A stretch of 64,000 bases of DNA from Methanosarcina horonobensis HB-1 = JCM 15518 (GTDB lineage Archaea > Halobacteriota > Methanosarcinia > Methanosarcinales > Methanosarcinaceae). The stretch spans positions 248,001-312,000 of the forward strand of contig NZ_CP009516.1 of assembly GCF_000970285.1 (NCBI RefSeq), in the 5' to 3' direction. Both the position numbers and the translations under genes were made by a program. Of the stretch, positions 53,237-62,251 are shown one piece after another (position 1 is the first letter of the stretch; each line of letters starts with the position of its first letter). Under the pieces are notes generated by a model. That model made no database searches. It was not told the origin of the DNA and was given only the letters and a program-made list of their open reading frames with translations.

Positions 53237-55027
53237 CAGGATAGTCGTATACTCTTTCCCGGATATTTCTCAAAATTCCATATTACGTACTCATAATGCT
53301 TTTCCGAACTATCTAATTAGACTGAGCCTGTATCAAATATCTAATTACGTCGGATCTATACGGTAATTCAAAATTCTAATTACGTCTGCGTAATATCTTT
53401 GAATCTATCCAATTCGGTTCTCTGCGTTTTGTGGGGCGGACACGATGCAGAGGATTTTCAACTCTGTATTTAATGTTAAAACACTGTTTTTCGGAGGCAA
53501 CCGGATCTGAGAAGCTCTGACTCTGGATTTCCTGTTAAAAACCTGTTGTTATAATTGCAGGATATTTCTTTTTCAAATCAGTATCTTCTGTTCTTCCTAG
53601 CCGTAGCTTTTAGCCCGGTAAACTCATCTGCGAAATTTTTGTTTACTTATTTAATAGGTGAGTTGATTCTGAAGTTTATGTGAATCTATTATAAATTATT
53701 TTTGGTATTTTTTAAATAATTTTATATTGTATTAGGAATCTTTATATTTTTGTGAGTCCTATGAGGCGGAAAAAACAATTTTTTAGAGGGAAAGTTGCAC
53801 AAATGTTCAAGCTTGAACCGGTAGAATAGAAGTGCACTACTGTTTTTAGATTCGACAGCAAATTTTAGCTAAATTATCTGTCTTTTTTCTTTTTCTCTTG
53901 CAAAATAAGAAAGGATGTAAATAAATTAATTTCCACTAGCTTGAATTTTACAAAATTCGTGGTTTTGTGAAATCTTTCTACTCACAAATTCAACATTTAA
54001 TTTATTTTTATCTTAACTAAAATCCTTATTAAATGTCTTTTATAGTTCTTATGGTCTATATCTACATCAAAGTTTTATTTATATTTACATCAGAGTTTTC
54101 GGGTAAATCCGGTGAGAAATTCTAAAATAAACCTTTAAATTGGAGAGAGAAAAATAAATAAAATAATAACTGAAGTCATCTAAGTTTTTCCACATGACTT
54201 ATTCTATGTTTATAATGAAGTCTCTCATTTTCTTATCCAATCGACTTTTCTACCATTTCCCTCAATCACTTTTTTTAAAATTTCAACTAAATATAGTATT
54301 AAGGATAATGTAAATAGCCCCTGGAGCTGAAAAATCTCTTTTTTAAATTATATGTATCCTCTCTAAAAATAGAGATGTTTTTTCTGGCATGCCTGTAAAC
54401 CGGATAATCTGAAATTGAAGATGAAGGTCGTTACAATAGTATTTTTTCTCTATATAACAGAACAAACAATATCTAGAAATTTGAAAGGGAGGTTTCTTAG
54501 AGCCCGTTTTTATGAGATAAAAACGAACTCGATTTAATACGAGATAATATTAAAAAAAGAATCAATTTACCAATTGGTTTTAACTTAAAAATTACTTTGA
54601 TTTCGGGACTAAATAATAAGTACAACTCAAAAACTATTCTTAATTATTTTCCTAAAAAGTCCACAATCCTTTTTTCTCTATAATACAACTGAAATTATGA
54701 CTCCGTATCTTCAAATAAAGTCAATAAATATTAATTATGTTATGAAAAGACAATATTTAGTAATCGTCTCATATTTATATTTATGCTCTTAGTAAAAATT
54801 ATTTTTTTTGTTCTCGCTGTTAAGGAGTTATTTCTTTAATCCAGTATTTCATAGTCCTTTTTTTTCTGAGGATATCTAGAAAAATCTTTTATACTCTTAG
54901 TGTGTCCTTTTAGTTGGGGGGCTTTCTAAGCTTAGTGGGGACTCGCGTAGTTGCTAACTTCCCATTTCGTGAAAAACTTCCAATCTAGTTTCACGATATT
55001 ATAAAAACGATCGAGTGAGGGGATTCC
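53237..55027. other. 1.8-kb AT-rich intergenic region
   Basis: There is no convincing ORF, RNA gene or mobile element. CTAATTACGTC-type blocks repeat around 53340-53390, and CTACATCA/TTACATCA blocks around 54062-54095. A TATA-like CTTTTATAC at 54886-54894 probably serves the deacetylase at 55028. Confidence 0.45.
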
Positions 55028-55933
55028 ATGAACAGTAGTCTTTCGGTTACGGTAGATCTTGAAGACTGGTATCATATTCCTTCCGTCTGCAGTTCCCCAT
55101 TTTCGGTTTACAGGAGTGTGGACGAATTCTTCAAGAACTGGAATGGCAGGTATGATTTCTTAAGCGAACCTACAAAAAGAGTACTGGATATTCTTGATGA
55201 GTTCAATGTAAATGCTACTTTCTTTGTAGTTGCAGATACCATTGAACACTACCCGGGATTGGTAGAGTCAATTGTAGATAGAGGACATGAACTTGCCTGT
55301 CATGGGCTGAGCCATGCCTGTAAGATTGATCCTGAAACAAAAAAACAATTGATGAGTGTAGAAGATTTTGAGCAAAGGACTTTAACTGCAAAGAAAATGC
55401 TCGAAAAAATCAGCGGAGAAAAGTTGATAGGCTACAGGGCACCAAATGCTCTGGTAAGCGGATGGATGATTGATTCCCTTGAAAGGATGGGATTTAAATA
55501 CGATTCCTCTGTCTCGGTAAACTCCATATATAACAAAACTGATTCGGCCCTTAGCACAGTTTCGTCTTTCCCTTACTATCCCGCAAAAAGCGAACTCGAA
55601 GTGGGTGATGACAGAGACTTTATTGAGTTCCCATGGGCCTATTCTCAACATGGACTGAAACTTCCTGCATCAGGTGGCCCTATGCTCCGATTCCTGGGGT
55701 CATCATTTATACTTGATGGGCTTATGCAGAGTCTTAAAAGGGGGCACACCATATTCTATTTCCATCCACTGGATATTTCCTGTGCAAAGTTTCCATCTCT
55801 TGGAAACAAAAGGCCATTTTACTGGTGCATAAAAGGGAGGTTTGTTGAAAAAAGAATCAGGCACATCCTGAATAAACTAAGTGAAGTTGAGAAAATATGT
55901 TTGAGGGATTATTCGGAAGTGTCATGTGTTTAA
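55028..55933 (+). CDS. Polysaccharide deacetylase, DUF3473 type
   Basis: A 301-residue NodB-type deacetylase of the DUF3473 group, common in exopolysaccharide loci. The catalytic start is SVTVDLEDWYHI (TVDxED), the metal motif is ELACHGLSHACKI (HxxxH type), the arginine motif is IGYRAPNALVSG, and the DUF3473 part reads GGPMLRFLGSSFILDGL and FYFHPLDI. It removes N-acetyl groups from a surface polymer or its precursor and is not closely related to the three other deacetylase genes here. GAGGGGAT precedes the ATG. It stands alone between long intergenic regions. Confidence 0.88.
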   Translation: MNSSLSVTVDLEDWYHIPSVCSSPFSVYRSVDEFFKNWNGRYDFLSEPTKRVLDILDEFNVNATFFVVADTIEHYPGLVESIVDRGHELACHGLSHACKIDPETKKQLMSVEDFEQRTLTAKKMLEKISGEKLIGYRAPNALVSGWMIDSLERMGFKYDSSVSVNSIYNKTDSALSTVSSFPYYPAKSELEVGDDRDFIEFPWAYSQHGLKLPASGGPMLRFLGSSFILDGLMQSLKRGHTIFYFHPLDISCAKFPSLGNKRPFYWCIKGRFVEKRIRHILNKLSEVEKICLRDYSEVSCV

Positions 55934-56456
55934 ATTATACTTCCTGATGTTTAACGTAGGTTCAGGATTCTACTTTCTGTACTCTGAATGTGCCTGAGTT
56001 TTAATATTTTAGCAAAAAGGTGTATAGTCAGGAAGTCTAAAAAGGCGTAGGGTTCGTAAGAATATCGAATTCCTGCCCTCAAAATTCAATTTATGGGTAA
56101 TTACTTTCTGAACTTGAGCAGTATTCTCTTCCTGTTTTTCAGGCTTCAACTTCCATAACTTTTTCTTTCCTGTGAATAACGTCTTACTGTCACATCTATA
56201 TGTCTTAAAAGTACTGGAAACGTCTTAAATATCTACATTTATCTCTTTGAAAGCCCGAAAGCCTTTAATTCTTGAGGATTTTTATTTATGGGAACACCAA
56301 CTACTTGAGGAGGGAATATCAACCTGGCACCGGATGCAACGATTAATTATTTATTAAGCGATTGCATACACGAAAAATAAAAAGGAGAAAAATAATAAAA
56401 AATTCTTAGATATAAGGAAATTTCGAGAAAGAAAGTTCCCTTATTGCAGACTGCCT
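55934..56456. other. Intergenic region
   Basis: This 520-base AT-rich gap contains TATA-like stretches near 56220 and 56340. No gene or repeat is recognised. Confidence 0.4.
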
Positions 56457-58340
56457 GTGAAAGCAGATTCTAAGAAAACAATAGAGGGCTGTCTCAATGC
56501 TATCCTTGAATATAAGTGTGGGAACTGGACTCTGCAACTTTCCGGAAGGATGGGGGACACATTGTCTAAACTCAATAATAATATCTTAAATCTGGTAACC
56601 TCGATTTCTCTGCTGCTACTTGTTTACAGTCTCTTTATTCTTAGAGAAATCCAGCCTGGAGGATACATAGTTAATATCTATGATCAGCTTCCTTTCCGCT
56701 TCTACCTGATCCTGCTCTTATGTTACCTGTCCGCCTGCTTTCTACTTCTTGCATATAGAAAGATTAGTGCGGTTTTCATACTGCTATTTGTTCATGTTAT
56801 CGTAATGATAATTCCCTATATGCTAGGCTACGCTTCAGTAGGTAGAGGAGATGAATTCTTATACCCGGGCCTGGCAGTAAATACAGGAATTTCAGAAACT
56901 TCAGGTTTGTCCGCATTCTCAGATCTCTCCCCCACCGGTCCTTTGTTAGTTTCAACTCTGGCTCTTGCCTCAGGTATGAATATACAGGCACTATCTCACT
57001 TTTTGCCGGTTTTCTTTTCGATTATATTTATTGCCGGCATGTTTCTGTTCTATCGGGGCTTTATGAGCCGGGAAAAGCTGGTCTCAGTAACATTTCTTTC
57101 TTCAGTTATTCCATATTTCGGGCATTTCCAGGTATCCTCGGTCTCATATTACCTCACTTTTTGCCTTGTTCCTATCTATCTCCTCTTGCTGTGGAATGCA
57201 GTATCCGATAAAAACAGAGCTGCAATGGTTGCCTGTCTGCTCTTTATGATACCTTTGATCCCATTGGCCCATCCTTTTATCTTTGCCTATCTCTTGTGCT
57301 TCACCCTGCTTCTGACTCTTGCGGGTAGAGTAACGCAGTCAGGCCTCCTTAAAAAAGCTCTCAGTCTTAAAAGCCTGGTTCGAAATCCACTTTCCAGCTC
57401 TTCAGGAAAAATAGTTCCCCTATTTATTTTCCTTTCATTTACTTCAGTCGGCTTCTTGCTCTTCGCAAAGTATGCTTCAGAGTTTTTTGATATTTTTCTT
57501 CCATCTCTTGTCTGGCGTATTGAGACCCTCACCGTAGCGGGTTTTGCTACAATTCCAAGCATGGAACCAGGAATTTTCGAATTTATACATCTCTTCAATC
57601 TTTACTATGGTAAATACTATATTCCATTAATTTTTGTTGTAATCAACACAATTATCGTATGGCAAAATCGCAAACGATTCTGTCATCATTTTGTCCGCAG
57701 GTATCCCCGCTTTTTACTCCTATATATAGCCTCGTTTTTCCTTGAACTGGGCTTTCTCTTAAACCCTTTCATACCCTATCCTCCGGATAGATTTGTAAAC
57801 CTGAGCTTCATTATCTTTGCCCAGATTCCTTTGCTGGGATACTCTCTCTATATTGTCCTTCTCAGGAAGGGGTATGCGACCGGTCTTGGCGCTACGATCC
57901 TTATACTGGGCTTTCTATGGACTTTAGGTTTTTTCAGCTGTTTCAGTTCCCCGTGTACCGGCGGAATCTCGGAAGCTATTCCACAAAACGAAGTGGAAGG
58001 AGTTCAATGGCTGATAGAGTCAAAAGCAGCATACCCGTATATTATATCTTCCGGAGAAAAAGAAGGTTACACTTTCTCAGGAAACACTTCCGAAGCTTCT
58101 GCGAAGTTCGGGTCAACCCCTGCAGACCATAGTGAGGATGTAAAATTTTTTAAGAGTAATACTACGGATAACTCATTCTACTTTATAGCGACAACCTTTT
58201 CAGAGGCTCTAGGCCTTGAAAAGTCAGCAGGGTCCATAGGCTACTCTTCAGCTAGAAATAGCTCTGGAAACCAGGACGATAATCTTCTGTGCCAGATTTA
58301 TGACTCTCTTGACATAAAAATCTACAAGCATACCGCTTGA
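56457..58340 (+). CDS. Large polytopic membrane protein, GT-C-like
   Basis: Up to 627 residues with about 12 helices and a C-terminal soluble domain of about 120 residues. An acidic loop after the third helix (GRGDEFLYPGLAVNTG) stands where GT-C enzymes have their metal/donor motif; the later part (RFVNLSFIIFAQIPLLG) fits an oligosaccharide-transferring membrane enzyme. It resembles the proteins at 17183 and 39606 in plan more than in sequence. The start is uncertain: GTG 56457 has no ribosome site, while ATG 56550 (residue 32) follows GGAAGG closely. A hairpin-rich terminator region follows. Confidence 0.7.
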   Translation: MKADSKKTIEGCLNAILEYKCGNWTLQLSGRMGDTLSKLNNNILNLVTSISLLLLVYSLFILREIQPGGYIVNIYDQLPFRFYLILLLCYLSACFLLLAYRKISAVFILLFVHVIVMIIPYMLGYASVGRGDEFLYPGLAVNTGISETSGLSAFSDLSPTGPLLVSTLALASGMNIQALSHFLPVFFSIIFIAGMFLFYRGFMSREKLVSVTFLSSVIPYFGHFQVSSVSYYLTFCLVPIYLLLLWNAVSDKNRAAMVACLLFMIPLIPLAHPFIFAYLLCFTLLLTLAGRVTQSGLLKKALSLKSLVRNPLSSSSGKIVPLFIFLSFTSVGFLLFAKYASEFFDIFLPSLVWRIETLTVAGFATIPSMEPGIFEFIHLFNLYYGKYYIPLIFVVINTIIVWQNRKRFCHHFVRRYPRFLLLYIASFFLELGFLLNPFIPYPPDRFVNLSFIIFAQIPLLGYSLYIVLLRKGYATGLGATILILGFLWTLGFFSCFSSPCTGGISEAIPQNEVEGVQWLIESKAAYPYIISSGEKEGYTFSGNTSEASAKFGSTPADHSEDVKFFKSNTTDNSFYFIATTFSEALGLEKSAGSIGYSSARNSSGNQDDNLLCQIYDSLDIKIYKHTA

Positions 58341-58353
58341 GTCTGCTTTTCTT

Positions 58354-58439
58354 CCCGAGTTTCGCTTCGGCACCCGAGTTTCGCTTCGGCACCCGAGTTT
58401 CGCTTCGGGAGCACGAGGTCCTTTTCGCTTCGCTCAAGA
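58354..58439 (+). terminator. Tandem hairpin-forming repeats, terminator-like
   Basis: CCCGAGTTTCGCTTCGGCA is repeated at 58354, 58373 and 58392 (last copy ending GGGA), period 19; each copy can pair CCGA with TCGG. A second stem GTCCT...AGGAC (about 58419-58443) follows. The block starts 14 bases after the stop of the membrane protein. Confidence 0.6.
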
Positions 58440-58720
58440 GGACTACTTTATAGATTATTAGCAGTAAGCTGAGCTCTAGAGGACTAATTTGGAAGTTATG
58501 ATAGTGAAATCTTCTCAAAGCACAGAAAAACTAATTCACAATATTTTGATCCTTACAACCGTACTCGCTATATTGAGTCGTTTATCTTCATTTGGTCGGC
58601 TGCAAGGCAGACTGGCTTGGGCGCTTTATTTGCCTGTGAACTGGAATATGACCTCCCGTCAAGAAAAATATTTTTCGGCCAGAAGCAGGTCCTTTTCGGA
58701 GAATAAAGCACTACGTTTTA

Positions 58721-59287
58721 TTATTCCTGCTCTGCTTCCTTTTTCATTACTTGAGAGCTTATGTGATTTCCTTTAGCTTTTGACCTGATATAGCTGCCTG
58801 CAAACAGGAGAATGATCCCTAACCCTATTATTTCCGAGATAAATACACTTGAATAAGCCGGGTTGTACGAGTTATTTAAAATCCTCATGAAGTACTCAAT
58901 AAAACTTCCGGAAAATGTATCTCTTGGAAACTCCCATCCGAGTAGCGGCCAGAAAAATGCTCTCGGTGAGTTCCACATCTGGTCCTCAAGCAGGTGACAG
59001 AACGAAGCACCTGCAATAACAAGAGGTACCTTCCAGCCCTTTTGGTAGAAGTTGTAATATGCGGCCAGTCCAAGCAGGATTGCGAAGATAAGGGTATGAG
59101 CAAATATCCTCCCGCTTCCTACGGCTTCAGCAAGGATTATTCTGCCAAGGGGTTTGTCAATTAAGTCCGGAAGGAGTGCTCCAAAAGCGATCCATTTTAT
59201 GTCTACCGGAATGTTCTTCCCCGGAAATAGACGGCTAAGGAAATAGAAAATTCCCAGGGTTATACCTATATGCCCGAAAATAAACAT
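58721..59287 (-). CDS. YdjM/DUF457-family membrane protein
   Basis: A 188-residue polytopic protein of the YdjM-type putative membrane-bound metal-dependent hydrolase family. Seen are the N-terminal FGHIGITLGIFYFL, a second metal-type motif ALLPDLIDKPLG, and HTLIFAILLGL and CHLLEDQMWNSP with conserved His/Asp/Glu. About five helices. The biochemical role in archaea is unknown. There is no ribosome site before the ATG at 59287; a TATA-like AATTATACAT lies about 25 bases upstream, so it may be leaderless. A small plus-strand frame overlapping its end is not accepted. Confidence 0.8.
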   Translation of the reverse strand: MFIFGHIGITLGIFYFLSRLFPGKNIPVDIKWIAFGALLPDLIDKPLGRIILAEAVGSGRIFAHTLIFAILLGLAAYYNFYQKGWKVPLVIAGASFCHLLEDQMWNSPRAFFWPLLGWEFPRDTFSGSFIEYFMRILNNSYNPAYSSVFISEIIGLGIILLFAGSYIRSKAKGNHISSQVMKKEAEQE

Positions 59288-59324
59288 CAGATTAAAAAAG
59301 TAAATGATGTATAATTATTTTTTG

Positions 59325-59350
59325 GCTGGCTGCCTCAAAGGCATGCCAGC
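59325..59350. other. Hairpin downstream of mfnB
   Basis: GCTGGC-TGCC and GGCA-T-GCCAGC pair into a stem of about ten base pairs with a five-base loop. No T-run follows on the mfnB strand, so it may be an mRNA 3'-end stabiliser. Confidence 0.4.
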
Positions 59351-59392
59351 GCAAATTCCGACGTTATGTGATTTTGCTGGTACACAGGATTT

Positions 59393-60097
59393 TCAGGCCT
59401 GACACTCAGCCACGAGTTTTTCTACAAGTTCCTGTCTGATTGCAGTTCTTCGGTCTCCGCCGCAGACCATACCCCTGACCCCAATTATGTCGGGACCTAT
59501 CCTTTCGAGTACAGGAAGGTCCTCAAATTTCAGGGACCCGGCAATTGCATTTTCAAGCCCGTACTTATGAGCAAGATCGGTAAATTCTTTCAGCTCCTTT
59601 TCATCCATGAATTCAAAGGTAGATTTTCCGTCCTTAATGCCTGTGTCTACCATAACAACGTCTACCCCTGCTTCTGCGGCAACTGCGGGGAGTAAAACAG
59701 GAGAAATCGAATTAATGCGTCTGTAGTCCGAATATCCTGAGGCAACAACCTTTTTTGACGGGTCATAGTCTTTTACGGCCCGCGTAACCTTTGTGAGCAG
59801 TTCAAGAGCCTGTGCTTCAGTCTGGATATCATAAAGACCTACTTTTATATAGTCTGCTCCTGCGACTGCTGCCCCAAGGGCTGCAAGGGCGGCAGTTCCG
59901 GGTTTGTAGTTAAAATCTCCGATTGTTGCGCTTATCGGCTGCCTGCCGTTTACAACCGCTTTAACTTCTCTGATAATCCAGGGGAAATTGGCTCCGAGGG
60001 AACCTTCCTTGGGGTTTTTGACATCCACAATGTCCGCGCCGCCTATAGAAGCGATGATCGCCTCCTCTCTGTTAATTGGACTCACAAGCAGTTTCAT
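59393..60097 (-). CDS. mfnB: (5-formylfuran-3-yl)methyl phosphate synthase
   Basis: A 234-residue TIM-barrel enzyme that forms the furan precursor of methanofuran from two molecules of glyceraldehyde-3-phosphate. The family is unmistakable: DIVDVKNPKEGSLGANFPW near the start and GVDVVMVDTGIKDGKSTFEFM later. D25, K27, K85 and K155, which I recall as the active-site residues of the Methanocaldococcus enzyme, fall at exactly those positions here. Methanofuran is needed for the first step of CO2 reduction. AGAGG precedes the ATG. The divergent neighbour is a HisA-related protein. Confidence 0.93.
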   Translation of the reverse strand: MKLLVSPINREEAIIASIGGADIVDVKNPKEGSLGANFPWIIREVKAVVNGRQPISATIGDFNYKPGTAALAALGAAVAGADYIKVGLYDIQTEAQALELLTKVTRAVKDYDPSKKVVASGYSDYRRINSISPVLLPAVAAEAGVDVVMVDTGIKDGKSTFEFMDEKELKEFTDLAHKYGLENAIAGSLKFEDLPVLERIGPDIIGVRGMVCGGDRRTAIRQELVEKLVAECQA

Positions 60098-60210
60098 ATA
60101 AAGCCTCTAGTCAAGCATGAAATTAAATCTTTAACGATGTATATTCTTCCTTTTATACAATAAGGTTTATTTTATATTTTTTTATAGGATGATGAAACTA
60201 TCGAATAAGT

Positions 60211-60951
60211 ATGTTCCGAGTAGTCTTTGTAATGGATATATTTAATCGTAACGTGGTTCTTGCAAAAGGCGGAATAAGGGAGAATTACCGCCCGGTCTCG
60301 GATTCGAGTGCTGTATGCGGGACTTCAATTCCCCTGGAAATACTTGAATTTTTACATCCCGGAGAAGTTTATATTGCCGATCTCAATGCTCTGCAGGGCA
60401 AAGATCCTATTGACATTAATTCGGAGATTATCCGGGAAGTAAGTTCAAAAGCGGATACGATGCTTGATTTTGGAATATCTTCTCTAAGGGATGTAGATAA
60501 AGCCCTTTCTATTGCAGGAATTGCGATTATAGGTACGGAGACAGGCACGCTTGCAATAATTAAGGATGCAGCTTCCAGAAACCCGGGACGTATCAGTGTC
60601 AGTATCGATATCAAGCACGGAAAGATTCTGAAACGGGATTCTGAGATTCCTGAAGACCCTTTTGAAATCGTGAAACTTCTTAATGGACTTCCTTTAAAAG
60701 ACCTGATTTTTCTTGATCTTGACAGAGTCGGCACAGCTTCAGGTTTTGATCCCGAGTTCCTGCGCAAACTGGCTGAGGCTTCAGTGCACGACGTCCTGCT
60801 TGCAGGGGGGGTCAGGGGTATGGAGGACCTTTTTGCTCTTGAAAGAATCGGTATAAAGGGCGCTCTGGTGGCAACTGCAATCCACTCAGGTTCGGTTCCT
60901 CCGGAAGTGATGACAGGAGGACTTGAGAAGGCTAAGAATACTGATCAATGA
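60211..60951 (+). CDS. HisA-related TIM-barrel protein (COG1411 type)
   Basis: A 246-residue beta/alpha barrel related to phosphoribosyl isomerase HisA/HisF. It has DIFNRNVVLAKGGIRENY at the start, FLDLDRVGTASGFDPEFL and VLLAGGVRGMEDLFALERIGIKGALVATAIHSG at the phosphate-binding end. It is too divergent to be the histidine enzyme; the COG1411 group is mostly archaeal and uncharacterised. The position next to mfnB suggests, without proving, a part in methanofuran or other C1-carrier synthesis. The ribosome site is weak; a T-rich TATA-like block 25-40 bases upstream would allow a leaderless mRNA. ATG 60232 is an alternative start. Confidence 0.82.
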   Translation: MFRVVFVMDIFNRNVVLAKGGIRENYRPVSDSSAVCGTSIPLEILEFLHPGEVYIADLNALQGKDPIDINSEIIREVSSKADTMLDFGISSLRDVDKALSIAGIAIIGTETGTLAIIKDAASRNPGRISVSIDIKHGKILKRDSEIPEDPFEIVKLLNGLPLKDLIFLDLDRVGTASGFDPEFLRKLAEASVHDVLLAGGVRGMEDLFALERIGIKGALVATAIHSGSVPPEVMTGGLEKAKNTDQ

Positions 60952-61101
60952 GTGCACGGGAGGGCTTTATGCTCTATCTTATGCCTCTGGTATATAAAGT
61001 ATTGAGTATCTTATATAACTCTACAGGCATAACCCAATTAGCAGACTTATGTTCGGATTATTAGATTTTACCTAAATACAACAAATTTATGAGGTTACAG
61101 C

Positions 61102-61374
61102 ATGGCAACAAGAAAGGTAACTGAGGAAAGTATTGAAGAGCCAGTTGATGAGAGTGCAGGAGGAAGCAGCGGAGACGGTTATGTGGAGATCAAGATGGGA
61201 GGCGGCTGGTACATGACTATCTCCCTGGCCCACAGTGACAGATTTGAAAAAGAATACGTAGAGCTCGCAAAAGAGCGCGGAGGCATGAAAAAGTCACGTT
61301 TCAATCTCAATCCTTCGCACGTTCGGATGCTCGGGGAAGCCCTGATTAAGTTTGCGGATGATAACGGGCTCTAA
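61102..61374 (+). CDS. Small conserved protein, possible nucleic-acid binder
   Basis: A 90-residue protein. The first 25 residues are acidic and flexible (EESIEEPVDESAGGSSG); the rest is one compact domain beginning GYVEIKMGGGWYMTISLAHSDRFEKEY and ending KKSRFNLNPSHVRMLGEALIKFADD. The alternating strands and final helix recall PC4/PUR-type single-strand binding folds, but that is weak. A TATA box (60991-60998) lies upstream, and GAGGTTACAGC is its ribosome site. The T-rich region after it is a terminator, so it is probably transcribed alone. Confidence 0.78.
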   Translation: MATRKVTEESIEEPVDESAGGSSGDGYVEIKMGGGWYMTISLAHSDRFEKEYVELAKERGGMKKSRFNLNPSHVRMLGEALIKFADDNGL

Positions 61375-61383
61375 CCGGAATTT

Positions 61384-61430
61384 TCTCTTTCTTTTTTATT
61401 TTTCTTTCTTTTTTTATTTTTATATTCCTA
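61384..61430 (+). terminator. T-rich archaeal terminator
   Basis: Four runs of five to seven T residues (TTTCTTTTTTATTTTTCTTTC type) follow the small gene within 50 bases, the usual oligo-T signal of archaeal RNA polymerase. Confidence 0.65.
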
Positions 61431-61478
61431 TCGTCTGGTTATCGGGCGCCCAGTTCATATTATTTCACAACATATCGT

Positions 61479-62096
61479 TTAATCTTTTTTAATAAACTCA
61501 ATAATTTTTTGTACAACTTCTTTTTCAACCTTTTCAGGGGAGGAGGAGGCATCAATTACAACGAAGCGATTCGGCTCTTCTTTGGCGAGACTGAGGAAAT
61601 TTCCTCTGACCTTTTGTAAGAATTCTATTTTTTCGAACTTGGTCTGTTCTCCTCGCTTTCCGCAGCGTTCAACTGCAGTTTCAGGTTCAATGTCGAAAAG
61701 AAAAGTAAGATCCGGAACAATAGTCCACTCTCTATGCAGGCTCTTTACCCATTCCAGAGGATTTTCAAGCCGGTCTTTAAGAGTCACTCCCTGGTAAGCG
61801 TAACGGCTGTCAGAGTAACGGTCAGAAATTACGGTTTTCCCATTCTCAAGTGCAGGTTTTATAAGCTTTGCCAGATGCTCGGCATGGTCAGCTGTAAAAA
61901 GGAAGAGTTCGGCAAGCTGGTCGGTTTCAGACTGGATAGCATTTTCGACAGCATTTCCGGTAAGGGTGCCTCTGGTAGGCTCTCTTGTAAAGACCGGTTC
62001 AAAGAGACGAATTTCAGAGTTTTCCTGGAGCTTTTTTGCAACCGTGCTTTTGCCTGAACCATCAATACCTTCAAGTGTTATCAGTTTGCCTTTCAT
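61479..62096 (-). CDS. tmk: Thymidylate kinase
   Basis: A 205-residue P-loop kinase making dTDP from dTMP. The Walker A motif EGIDGSGKSTVAKKL lies near residue 9, the DRY-type motif is ISDRYSDSRYAYQG, substrate residues are FTREPTRGTLTGNAV, and the LID-region arginines are in CGKRGEQTKFE. Length is normal. It is transcribed alone on the minus strand, with divergent DUF166 upstream. Confidence 0.92.
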   Translation of the reverse strand: MKGKLITLEGIDGSGKSTVAKKLQENSEIRLFEPVFTREPTRGTLTGNAVENAIQSETDQLAELFLFTADHAEHLAKLIKPALENGKTVISDRYSDSRYAYQGVTLKDRLENPLEWVKSLHREWTIVPDLTFLFDIEPETAVERCGKRGEQTKFEKIEFLQKVRGNFLSLAKEEPNRFVVIDASSSPEKVEKEVVQKIIEFIKKD

Positions 62097-62220
62097 AAGG
62101 ACTGCCTCTTCAATTTTTCTTTTAACAGGTTTTATTGAAATGCACTATCAGTATTTATAGCCTATACAGGTCGCGGGTAGCTGACAGGTTAGGGCAGTAG
62201 TTCCGGATAAAATGAGCATC

Positions 62221-62230
62221 TATTTATGTA
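62221..62230 (+). promoter_or_regulatory. TATA box of a probably leaderless DUF166 mRNA
   Basis: TATTTATGTA is centred 27 bases before the ATG at 62252, and no ribosome site is present, so transcription probably starts at the ATG. Confidence 0.45.
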
Positions 62231-62251
62231 AACATTAAAAATAGCTTAGTA

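Noticed and set aside
57378-57392. tRNA-like GGTTCGAAATCCAC
   Set aside because: It lies within the membrane-protein coding frame and no acceptor or anticodon stem can be drawn around it.
58489-58776. Plus-strand frame of 95 codons
   Set aside because: It starts at TTG without a ribosome site and its second half is antisense to the YdjM-family gene.
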